Below are positions 9,001 through 14,226 of a DNA stretch of 15,415 nt, piece by piece. The stretch is from an uncultured Gammaproteobacteria bacterium (GTDB taxonomy: Bacteria; Pseudomonadota; Gammaproteobacteria; Arenicellales; UBA868): the NCBI GenBank assembly GCA_913051905.1, contig CAJXBY010000050.1, forward strand, positions 1 to 15,415, read 5' to 3'. The number at the start of each line of letters is the position of its first letter. Within the stretch, counting starts at the first letter, position 1. The notes below the pieces were generated by a model. That model was not told the DNA's origin. It ran no database searches and saw only the letters and a list, made by a program, of their open reading frames with translations. Made by a program: the position numbers and the translations under genes.

Positions 9001-10024
9001 GCCGGCCGTACAGGGGAAGAATATCGATGTCAGAGGATATCGTCCCTCGAAGGACTCCTTCTGATTCCCGGATTTCGCGTTCGCCGGGGAGAAACACAAG
9101 CACATCTCCCGGCCCATCTTCCAGAGCCTCTCCGACACCCCGAACGACTGCCGCAGCCTCCGGCTGATCATTGGAAACTTCATCCACCTCGGCAGGGCGG
9201 TAACGCACTTCAACTGGATAAGTCCTCCCTGACACTTCGAGTACGGGTGCCTTGGTGAACTGTTGTCTGAATTTCTCAACCTCCAGCGTGGCAGATGTGA
9301 TAACCAGCCGCATGTCAGGCCTTCGGGACAGTAGATTCTTTAGATAACCCAGTAACAGATCGATGTTGAGCGAGCGTTCGTGTGCCTCATCGAGAATTAC
9401 CGTGTCGTATCGCAGAAGCTGGCGGTCACTTTCAATCTCGGCAAGCAGCATACCGTCAGTCATAACTTTGATGATTGTCTCGTCACTGAATTTCTCATCA
9501 AAACGAACCCGATAACCCACTGTGCTGCCAAGGTCGACGTTCAGTTCGCCAGCAACCCGGCTGGCGATACTGCGTGCAGCAATACGGCGGGGCTGGGTGT
9601 GCGCGATACTTCCCGACCGACCCCGACCAGCTGCCACGCAGATTTTCGGCAACTGGGTACTTTTCCCGGATCCGGTTTCACCACAGATCACGGTCACCTG
9701 ATGGCCCTTTACCAACTCCACGATTTCCGCGACCCGCTCTGACACTGGCAAAGCCGCTGGGTAGGAGAGATGGGGTAGGTTTTCACGACGCTGCCGGGAA
9801 CGCTTCTCCGCTGATGTCAACTGCCGGCGCAGTCTGGATTTATCCCGACCGGTGTCTTTCCCTCCTGTCTCGCGCTGTCTGATCCGTCGTAAAGCAGACT
9901 CTATACGCCGCTGGTCCACGAGCAGCAGTTCCGACAGTCTTCCAGTTAAATCATCGGTTGGTAGACTCGAATCCTTACTGGGAGCGGTGTTCAGCCTGCT
10001 GTCGCTCAAGACACGCGCTTCCAC
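6086..10024 (-). CDS. hrpA: ATP-dependent RNA helicase HrpA (DEAH box)
   Basis: HrpA is a large cytoplasmic DEAH-box RNA helicase; work in E. coli links it to mRNA processing and rescue of stalled ribosomes. The 1312-aa length is close to E. coli HrpA (about 1300). Walker A GETGSGKST is at 115-123, DEAH at 212-215 in LDEAHERSLNIDLLLGYLK, and SAT at 244-246. The RecA2 motif region includes NVAETSLTVPGI and QRAGRCGR. After the helicase core come the winged-helix/ratchet (HA2) and OB regions, and then a long C-terminal part corresponding to DUF3418, seen in HrpA but not in short DEAH helicases such as HrpB. The start is GTG 10024, 12 bp after the cyclophilin stop; nearby ATGs are out of frame. 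A basic, arginine-rich N-terminal stretch (residues 38-85) precedes the core. It overlaps the DUF218 gene by four bases. Confidence 0.96.
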   Translation of the reverse strand: MEARVLSDSRLNTAPSKDSSLPTDDLTGRLSELLLVDQRRIESALRRIRQRETGGKDTGRDKSRLRRQLTSAEKRSRQRRENLPHLSYPAALPVSERVAEIVELVKGHQVTVICGETGSGKSTQLPKICVAAGRGRSGSIAHTQPRRIAARSIASRVAGELNVDLGSTVGYRVRFDEKFSDETIIKVMTDGMLLAEIESDRQLLRYDTVILDEAHERSLNIDLLLGYLKNLLSRRPDMRLVITSATLEVEKFRQQFTKAPVLEVSGRTYPVEVRYRPAEVDEVSNDQPEAAAVVRGVGEALEDGPGDVLVFLPGEREIRESEGVLRGTISSDIDILPLYGRLSIAEQQRIFAVHQKRRVVLATNVAETSLTVPGIRYVVDLGLARISRYSPTSKIQRLQIEKISQASARQRAGRCGRVSDGVCIRLYPEDDFDARARYTDPEILRTSLASVILKMEAMQLGRIDQFPLLDRPDKRQINAGYRLLRELDALDHHNRLTPTGRTLARLPVDPRIGRIMLAGSQLGCLREVLVIAAALESNDPRVVPHDEQQRARQYHRMHPEAESDFLVLLSIWNDYCAEISGLSRREQRRWCEERFLSPVRMREWHDLHKQLRRLSRAAGLVEKSDPAAESTIHKALLAGFLGQVAQLDRQGFYRGTRNKIIALWPASRLVRGHKRWIMAAEFTQTSRVYARHVAAIQPEWIDEVAPHQLRYSHADPKWSASDGRVIALESATLWGLNVISGRKVNYGQINPVEARAIFIRDGLAEDKVESRHKFVTANRALRRELEKDEEKLRRPGMYLDRDNIVAFFEKRIPPDVVDTRTLEKWLSGISEQDEDCLFLTRAEITGGITGASIDNYPDWWIQGESRLPLRYRCNPGGEDDGITLEVPLYLINQLKTDAVERLVPGYLEAKLVVLLKSLPKRLRRKLVPLPATVSKVLDYVAQDQSPLVESLITAVRWEFGVSLAEDDFGAKDIPADLAMRIAVVSDEGRVLDVGRDIKILQHKYGAHAETLFGKALAPGVTVSGRKDWDFGDLPERIVAHIGGSKVTAYPALVDEGSSVGVEIFDTHRNAVASQRSGLYRLLLLRLPDQRRLLNKIPNIDHLCLLFATVGHCKELGVDIRNAVLDRAFACDPSMIRSRAAFDSVLAHGRERIAGELNDLLDLVLEILHAYTDARRQLAVPAQFSDRLTADVEKQLSELVSPGFLSATPQKWLSHLPRYLAGIKLRLEKADRFPDVDSHRRSQVLPFLDRTYDTNTGSPNDPQRTAYRWAVEEFRVSIFAQELGTSMPVSAARLDALWATMTQRDSGESPVKR

Positions 10025-10036
10025 ATTGTGGATCGA

Positions 10037-10660
10037 TCATTCCAGGGTGCGTTCTGCTTTGACCAGAACCACATCTTCAAGTGGAACATCCGAGTGGTGG
10101 CCGACGTTTCCTGTTTCGACCGCTGCTATTTGTTCAACCAGGTCCATTCCTGAGGCAACACGGCCAAAAACCGCATAGCCCCACCCTTCAGGTGATTTCT
10201 CTTTGTGGTCAAGAAAGGAGTTGTCCTTGAGATTGATAAAAAACTGTGAAGTGGCCGAGTGCGGATCGTTCGTCCGCGCCATGCATATTGTTCCGGTCAG
10301 ATTCTTAAGGCCATTATCCGCCTCGTTCTGAATCGGACTGGCGGTCTTTTTCTGCTGCATGCCGGAAACCATCCCTCCACCCTGGATCACAAATCCAGGG
10401 ATCACCCGATGGAATATTGTGCCGTCGTAGTGCCCACTGTCGACATAAGCTAGAAAATTCTCCACCGTGACCGGTGCCTTGGCGGCATCCAGCTCAATCG
10501 TGATAGTACCCATCGAGGTTGTCATTGTGACCATAGTGATAGTGTCCCGTTGCTGAGGATTTTCCTTTGCTGATAGACCGCCCAAAGAACTGCTGAATAT
10601 CAGCGTGAAAGCCAGAAGCAGTCTGAAAAGGCGTGAATGCGGTGACCCGGCATAACGCAT
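10037..10660 (-). CDS. ppiA: Periplasmic cyclophilin-type peptidyl-prolyl cis-trans isomerase (PpiA-like)
   Basis: This is a foldase that isomerises X-proline bonds, exported to the periplasm. I chose ATG 10660 over an in-frame ATG at 10693. The former overlaps the EVE gene stop as TAATG, has AGGGA a few bases upstream, and puts a clean signal peptide at the N terminus: basic residues around R10-R13, a hydrophobic run at about 14-29 and a likely cleavage after Ala31. The mature part carries [14 protein letters not shown] (83-96, with Arg85 and Gln93), [19 protein letters not shown] (126-144) and GYAVFGRV (161-168). These are the cyclophilin active-site segments and are worded much like E. coli PpiA. 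The product is 207 aa and has no lipobox cysteine. A cytoplasmic PpiB-like role is unlikely given the leader. The hrpA start follows 12 bp after its stop. Confidence 0.93.
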   Translation of the reverse strand: MRYAGSPHSRLFRLLLAFTLIFSSSLGGLSAKENPQQRDTITMVTMTTSMGTITIELDAAKAPVTVENFLAYVDSGHYDGTIFHRVIPGFVIQGGGMVSGMQQKKTASPIQNEADNGLKNLTGTICMARTNDPHSATSQFFINLKDNSFLDHKEKSPEGWGYAVFGRVASGMDLVEQIAAVETGNVGHHSDVPLEDVVLVKAERTLE

Positions 10661-11124
10661 TAGGTCCCTGCCATCTTCAGTATATGTCTCCATTCTTTGA
10701 CTGTTACAGGCAGGATCGACAAGCGATTACCGCGCTGTACCAGACGCATTTTAGCCAGCGCTTTTTCCTGCTTCATGGCTTTAAGCGTTACCGGCGTCTT
10801 GAATTTCTCCTTGAATTTAACGTCGACCATGAGCCACCTTGGGTTTTCCGGGTCGCTCTTGGGATCGAAGTACTGCTCATCGGGAAGAAACGCTGTGTGG
10901 TCTGGGTAGGCCTCGCTGACAATCTCCATCACACCCACAACCGCAGGTTCCTCACAGTTGGAATGATAAAAAAAAGCAAGATCACGTTTGTTCATTTCAT
11001 CCCGAATAAAATTGCGAGCCTGGTAATTTCTTATCCCGTCCCAGTGGTCTGTCTTGCGTTTTTCGGCTCGCAGATGATCAATTCCATAGACATCAGGTTC
11101 ACTTTTCATCAGCCAGTATTTCAT
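10660..11124 (-). CDS. EVE domain-containing protein
   Basis: This 154-aa single-domain protein is of the EVE family (PUA-like fold, related to human THYN1). The whole length matches: [13 protein letters not shown] at 3-15, [12 protein letters not shown] at 28-39, DLAFFYHSN at 48-56, VVGVMEIV at 62-69, YPDHTAF at 73-79 and [10 protein letters not shown] at 95-104. The fold has an aromatic cage thought to bind modified bases in DNA or RNA; the cellular target in bacteria is not established. It is a common housekeeping-type gene in gammaproteobacteria. The start ATG 11124 follows an excellent GGGAGGG ribosome site located directly after the stop of the YmdB-type gene 12 bp upstream. Its stop overlaps the cyclophilin ATG (TAATG). 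Confidence 0.94.
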   Translation of the reverse strand: MKYWLMKSEPDVYGIDHLRAEKRKTDHWDGIRNYQARNFIRDEMNKRDLAFFYHSNCEEPAVVGVMEIVSEAYPDHTAFLPDEQYFDPKSDPENPRWLMVDVKFKEKFKTPVTLKAMKQEKALAKMRLVQRGNRLSILPVTVKEWRHILKMAGT

Positions 11125-11136
11125 TTAGAACCCTCC

Positions 11137-11925
11137 CTAGTTCTCGTCAACCCGTACCCGTTCAATAGAACGGCTCAATCCTGAGGTTTCGTCGACATCG
11201 ATGACCACGCCACATACGGAACCCGGACCTGATGCCGGTTCCATACGTTCTGGGACACGATCTACAAACCGTTTGAGAATGCCACTGGTTTCAACACCAA
11301 TCACAGAATTGTAACAACCGGTCATGCCTACATCGGAGATATGTGCGGTCCCTTTCGGCAGTACACGTTCATCGGCGGTCGGCACATGGGTATGTGTACC
11401 TACCACTCCCGATACGCGCCCGTCCAGATACCAGCCCATTGCCACCTTCTCGCTGGTCGCCTCGGCATGGAAGTCGACCAGTATGACTTTCAACGTTTCA
11501 GGTTTCCGCGTCAGTACATCATCCACACACCGGAAAGGACAATCCAGGGTTGGATGCATAAACACGGTCCCCATGATGTTCAGCACACCAACTTCAACAC
11601 CGTTGCTCCCTGTCACAACAGCCCAGCCAGAACCGGGTGTCTTTTCCGGATAATTGTGCGGCCGCAGAAGTCTGGCCTCATCCTGAATCAGGTCCAGCGC
11701 TTCCCGTTTATCCCAGATGTGATTGCCGGAGGTCAGCAGGTCAATCTCACCACCCTCGAGTAACTCGTCGAGTACCGATGCGGTCACACCGAAGCCACCA
11801 GCAGCGTTTTCGGCATTTACAACGGTCAATTCCGGATCGAAGCGGTCCTTGATTTCGGGAAGATGACGCCGCAGTGCACGCCGGCCAGGCTTGCCGAAAA
11901 CATCGCCGATAAACAGTATCTTCAT
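11137..11925 (-). CDS. YmdB-family calcineurin-like metallophosphoesterase (TIGR00282 type)
   Basis: This 262-aa protein has the standard length of the family. It has the dinuclear-metal ligands of calcineurin-like phosphoesterases: Asp8 in FIGDVFGKPGR, Glu39-Asn40 in NAENAAGG, Asn68-His69 in SGNHIWD, His153 in VDFHAEATSEK, and His178 and His180 in VGTHTHVPTADERVLP. B. subtilis YmdB, the best-studied homologue, hydrolyses 2',3'-cyclic nucleotides and influences biofilm and RNA levels. Note that E. coli YmdB is an unrelated macrodomain protein. The role here is probably cytoplasmic nucleotide or RNA-end metabolism; that is inference. It starts 30 bp downstream of the fau stop and ends 12 bp before the EVE gene, so it is likely in the same transcript. 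The ribosome site is weak (CAGGTCC). Confidence 0.9.
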   Translation of the reverse strand: MKILFIGDVFGKPGRRALRRHLPEIKDRFDPELTVVNAENAAGGFGVTASVLDELLEGGEIDLLTSGNHIWDKREALDLIQDEARLLRPHNYPEKTPGSGWAVVTGSNGVEVGVLNIMGTVFMHPTLDCPFRCVDDVLTRKPETLKVILVDFHAEATSEKVAMGWYLDGRVSGVVGTHTHVPTADERVLPKGTAHISDVGMTGCYNSVIGVETSGILKRFVDRVPERMEPASGPGSVCGVVIDVDETSGLSRSIERVRVDEN

Positions 11926-11955
11926 GACAGGACCTGATTGCTCATCGACAGAACG

Positions 11956-12552
11956 TCACTCATGGCATGAATAATAACCGGATTCAGTGACTATACCGTG
12001 TATAGGAACATCCCAGTTGTCAGTGTCTAATCGATCTACAGACTGGAACCCATGGGCGAGACCAATCAGTCTGGGCCGCATCCAATGCCGGCGGCAAAGA
12101 AGATTCGCCAGGGACGCATCGTAGAACCCTCCCCCCATACCCAACCGGTTCCCGGAACGGTCAAACGCCACCAGTGGCAGGAAAAGCCAGTCGAGTTCAA
12201 CGGCTTTGAGTTGGTGTCTAGGCTCGACTTGAGGCTCTGGGATTCCGAACCGGTTCGCTGCAAACCGGCTGGAGGCGTCGAAAACCCCGAACCGTAGTGC
12301 AGGCCGGCGTCCCGGCACAATGATCGGCAGATAACACCGCCGACCGCGTCCAATCAGCTTGAGCAGTGCTGGCATGGGATCGATTTCACCGCCGCTTGCG
12401 ACATAACCCGCAAAGCGCCGACCGCCGGTCAGGCCGGGCAACCGCAACAAATGAGCTGAAAGCGCTTCGCCAGCTGCCTGCTGCTGGTCAGGGGACAGAC
12501 TCTGTCGTTGCCGGTGCATCTCACGGCGCAATTTATTCTTCGTGACTTCCAT
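11956..12552 (-). CDS. fau: 5-formyltetrahydrofolate cyclo-ligase
   Basis: This is a cytoplasmic enzyme that uses ATP to convert 5-formyl-THF to 5,10-methenyl-THF, clearing an inhibitory folate (also called MTHFS or YgfA). With ATG 12552 the product is 198 aa, the normal size. The N-terminal basic helix KNKLRREMHRQR binds nucleotide in the family. SGGEID (53-58) and the signature LGMGGGFYD (137-145), GLAHGFQ (164-170) and WDVP (180-183) are intact. Its position just after 6S RNA on the same strand matches the widespread ssrS-ygfA arrangement. In E. coli the two are co-transcribed and YgfA has been tied to persister formation. The start codon is immediately preceded by a terminator-like hairpin whose loop holds the only Shine-Dalgarno candidate (see 12554-12578). 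An in-frame TTG directly before the ATG is an unlikely start. Confidence 0.95.
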   Translation of the reverse strand: MEVTKNKLRREMHRQRQSLSPDQQQAAGEALSAHLLRLPGLTGGRRFAGYVASGGEIDPMPALLKLIGRGRRCYLPIIVPGRRPALRFGVFDASSRFAANRFGIPEPQVEPRHQLKAVELDWLFLPLVAFDRSGNRLGMGGGFYDASLANLLCRRHWMRPRLIGLAHGFQSVDRLDTDNWDVPIHGIVTESGYYSCHE

Positions 12553-12553
12553 C

Positions 12554-12578
12554 AAAAACCGGCACTCCGATACCGGCT
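12554..12578 (-). terminator. Hairpin plus T-tract between 6S RNA and fau
   Basis: On the minus strand an 8-bp stem (12578-12571 paired with 12564-12557, including two G-U pairs) encloses the loop TCGGAG (12570-12565). The 3' arm runs into TTTTT at 12558-12554, one base before the fau ATG. The shape is that of a short intrinsic terminator for the 6S transcript. Because GGAG in its loop is the only visible ribosome site for fau, it could also gate fau expression. No experimental support can be seen from sequence. Confidence 0.45.
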
Positions 12579-12630
12579 AGACGATTCAGTGAACACAACG
12601 CTATGGCTGAAAGTAAACACTTATTGAAAA

Positions 12631-12829
12631 GACACCGCCCGCCTGTGCCGCACAAGCTTGGGGTACCTTGAACCAGAAGGTCCAAGTGGGGACTGCTGCG
12701 GCGCCTCAAGGCTTTCCAGCGGCGCTACCACCGAGGACATGCACACCGGCGTCTGCAAGACCATCCCTGAGCAAAAATCTAGGTTCTAAGGGATTGGCAA
12801 ACTCGCGCGAACACCGCAGGCGGTGTCGG
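12631..12829 (-). ncRNA. ssrS: 6S RNA (SsrS), regulator of sigma-70 RNA polymerase
   Basis: This is a small RNA of about 197 nt (E. coli: about 184) that mimics an open promoter and traps housekeeping RNA polymerase in stationary phase. It lies on the same strand between zapA and fau, the expected place. Its ends pair: GACACCGCCTGC (12827-12816) with GCGGGCGGTGTC (12642-12631), then CGCGCGAG with CTTGTGCG further in. This gives the long closing stem of the family, with a large central bubble beyond it. Inside are a CTTGGACC/GGTTCAAG hairpin (12686-12679 with 12674-12667), equivalent to the CCUUGAACC hairpin of E. coli 6S, and conserved words such as GTGCATG and GGAAAGCCTTGAGG in the apical arm. 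Because that hairpin is nearly self-complementary, the plus strand also shows a 6S-like stretch, but the context and closing stem favour minus. Ends are estimates to within a few bases. Confidence 0.9.
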
Positions 12830-12834
12830 ATAAG

Positions 12835-12840
12835 ATTCTA
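12835..12840 (-). promoter_or_regulatory. Candidate -10 element for 6S RNA
   Basis: TAGAAT on the minus strand lies six to eight bases upstream of the inferred 6S 5' end at about 12827-12829, a good sigma-70/sigma-S -10 position. No convincing -35 hexamer is found at 16-18 bp; TTGAGG sits 20 bp away. A weak -35 would be compatible with use by more than one sigma factor, which is inference. Confidence 0.5.
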
Positions 12841-12845
12841 GCGGA

Positions 12846-12867
12846 TTTGAGGGAAAAGAACCTCAAA
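12846..12867 (-). other. Inverted repeat between zapA and 6S RNA
   Basis: TTTGAGG (12867-12861) and CCTCAAA (12852-12846) form a perfect 7-bp stem around an 8-base loop, beginning 13 bp after the zapA stop codon and ending 5 bp before the 6S -10 element. There is no T-tract after it, so it is a poor intrinsic terminator. It may protect the zapA mRNA end or be a protein-binding dyad in the 6S promoter. Confidence 0.4.
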
Positions 12868-12879
12868 ACCCAGAACAAA

Positions 12880-13185
12880 TCAGGCGCGAGATGTCTGACT
12901 GTTCACAACCGCCTGTTCAACCCGTTCGGTCAGGTTCTGGAGGCGAGCCGATAAATCAGCTGAAGGGTTACCGTTCCGGCGCAGTTGAAGCAGTTCGTTG
13001 CTGAGATTTAGGGCCGTAATTACTGCACAATGCTCGACACCCACCACCTTGCTCTGGGCCTGAACCATCCGCAGCTGTTTGTCCAGGTGAGCAGCGGCTT
13101 CGAGCAAATCGTCCTTCTCATTCTTTTTGCAAGCCACAGTGAACTCACGATCCATGATGACGACCTTCACGCCTTCTTTACTCAT
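12880..13185 (-). CDS. zapA: Cell division protein ZapA
   Basis: ZapA is a small cytoplasmic protein that binds FtsZ and bundles Z-ring protofilaments. The 101-aa length is typical. The N-terminal globular part has KVVIMDREFTVACKKNEKD followed by LLEAAAHLDKQL. The C-terminal part is a long helix that includes VITALNLSNELLQL and then a coiled-coil stretch (SARLQNLTERVEQAV). The ATG is preceded by AGAGGA. The gene follows the zapB-like gene by 59 bp and probably shares its promoter at 13537-13565. It lies directly upstream of 6S RNA, as in many gammaproteobacteria. Confidence 0.96.
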   Translation of the reverse strand: MSKEGVKVVIMDREFTVACKKNEKDDLLEAAAHLDKQLRMVQAQSKVVGVEHCAVITALNLSNELLQLRRNGNPSADLSARLQNLTERVEQAVVNSQTSRA

Positions 13186-13244
13186 CGGATTCCTCTACCT
13201 GTATCGCCTGTAACTCTGTTGCCGAAGCATCCCCATCCGGCTTT

Positions 13245-13472
13245 TCAACTTGCCTCTAGCCCTCGAAGCCGCTCAACGACCTTGTCGATCTTGCGTTTGG
13301 CTTCACGGTTGCGATTGAGCAGTTCTTCCTTGCTCTGTGCCAACTCGTTTTTCTCCAAGCTCAACTGCTGGTTCTCGGTCTGCAAGCGACCACAGGTCTG
13401 GATCAGATCATCGATCTTCGCTGTCAGCACACTCATCTGATCGTCCAGGCTTTTATTGTTTCTCCCATCCAT
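13245..13472 (-). CDS. ZapB-like coiled-coil protein (TIGR02449 type)
   Basis: This 75-aa protein is almost entirely one coiled coil, with heptad-like spacing through LTAKIDDLIQTCGRLQTENQ and LSLEKNELAQSKEELLNRNREAKRKIDKVVERL. It matches the family found next to zapA in non-enteric gammaproteobacteria and is presumed to act with ZapA at the Z ring; direct function is inferred from this context. I start it at ATG 13472 because a perfect GGAGGAGAGG ribosome site lies just upstream. A longer reading to 13565 would begin over the promoter -35 hexamer, and its first 31 residues look non-coding. Other small coiled-coil families cannot be fully excluded. Confidence 0.85.
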   Translation of the reverse strand: MDGRNNKSLDDQMSVLTAKIDDLIQTCGRLQTENQQLSLEKNELAQSKEELLNRNREAKRKIDKVVERLRGLEAS

Positions 13473-13536
13473 CCTCTCCTCCCCGATCCTGTCAGGCAAA
13501 CCCGGTGTTGCGAGCAAGCCCCTGTTACTGGTCAAG

Positions 13537-13565
13537 ATCATAGGCCGACTTTGAAAACCCGTCAA
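13537..13565 (-). promoter_or_regulatory. Sigma-70 promoter for the zapB-like/zapA genes
   Basis: On the minus strand TTGACG (13565-13560) and TATGAT (13542-13537) are separated by exactly 17 bp, five-of-six matches to each consensus hexamer. Transcription would start near 13530, leaving a leader of about 57 bases before ATG 13472. Confidence 0.7.
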
Positions 13566-13592
13566 CGGCAGAGGAGCTTTTAGTTAAAGCCT

Positions 13593-13601
13593 TGATATAA
13601 T
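13593..13601 (+). promoter_or_regulatory. Extended -10 promoter for ygfB-pepP
   Basis: TGATATAAT is a perfect TGnTATAAT extended -10 element (TATAAT at 13596-13601). No -35 hexamer is recognisable 16-18 bp upstream, as allowed for extended -10 promoters. The start point would be near 13608, giving a leader of only about 20 bases before ATG 13630. It lies back to back with the zap promoter. Confidence 0.65.
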
Positions 13602-13629
13602 TTGGTCACGTCCCTATGAAGGCCCCCTC

Positions 13630-14226
13630 ATGGAAGACCCCATTCACCAGTGTCTTGGAGAAGAATTCTATCTGCGTCTTCAGAAACTACTGGAAACGCG
13701 GAACATTCCATTCGGCCCAGCTGAACTCCATGGTTGTCTCACGGGTCTGGCCTGCACAGGGCAGAATGAGCATTCCGTATCCAATTGGCAAAGGGCGATC
13801 GTCTCAGATTCAGACCAGGATCAAATCGATGGATCGCTGCTCGATGCGATGACCGGCCTGATGGCTTTGATTTACCGGGACTTGCAGTCCACTAATTTTG
13901 AGTTTCAGATTCTGCTACCGTCTGAAACTTCAGGTCTTATTGATCGCACCCAGGCGTTGGCTGACTGGTGCACCGGATTCTGTACAGGGTTTGCTTACGA
14001 TGCGCTGATTGAAACCGACGAACTCGAACCCGATGCTATGGAGGCCCTAGCAGACATCAGCCAAATTGCCGGCGTTGAAACGGGTCAGGGAGATCCAGAC
14101 GAGCAGGAAAGAAACTTGTTCGAACTCGAGGAGTATCTTCGCATCGGTGCGCAGCTCATCTATGAAGCGGTACAAACAGGCAACCTGAAATCAGTCTTTC
14201 AAAAAGCAGTGGTATCTAGTTCATGA
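13630..14226 (+). CDS. ygfB: UPF0149 family protein YgfB
   Basis: This 198-aa cytoplasmic protein of the YgfB/YecA-N family is largely helical and acidic. Family hallmarks are FGPAELHGCLTGLAC near residues 28-42, DWCTGFCTGFAYD near 112-124 and ELEEYLRIGAQLIYEA in the last 35 residues. No metal-binding SEC-type tail is present, so it is YgfB rather than the longer YecA type. In Pseudomonas aeruginosa YgfB modulates beta-lactamase and cell-wall stress signalling; whether that holds here is unknown. The ATG follows a modest GAAGG. Its stop overlaps the pepP start (ATGA), so the two genes are coupled and read from the extended -10 promoter just upstream. Confidence 0.94.
   Translation: MEDPIHQCLGEEFYLRLQKLLETRNIPFGPAELHGCLTGLACTGQNEHSVSNWQRAIVSDSDQDQIDGSLLDAMTGLMALIYRDLQSTNFEFQILLPSETSGLIDRTQALADWCTGFCTGFAYDALIETDELEPDAMEALADISQIAGVETGQGDPDEQERNLFELEEYLRIGAQLIYEAVQTGNLKSVFQKAVVSSS

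Noticed and set aside
12661..12710. Plus-strand stretch resembling the 3' part of 6S RNA (CCTTGAACC ... CTGCTGCGGCG)
   Set aside because: It arises from the nearly self-complementary internal hairpin. The long closing stem, the -10 element and the zapA-ssrS-fau order all favour the minus strand.
13473..13565. N-terminal extension of the zapB-like protein by 31 residues
   Set aside because: It would begin over the -35 hexamer of the promoter and lacks coiled-coil character, while ATG 13472 has a perfect Shine-Dalgarno sequence.
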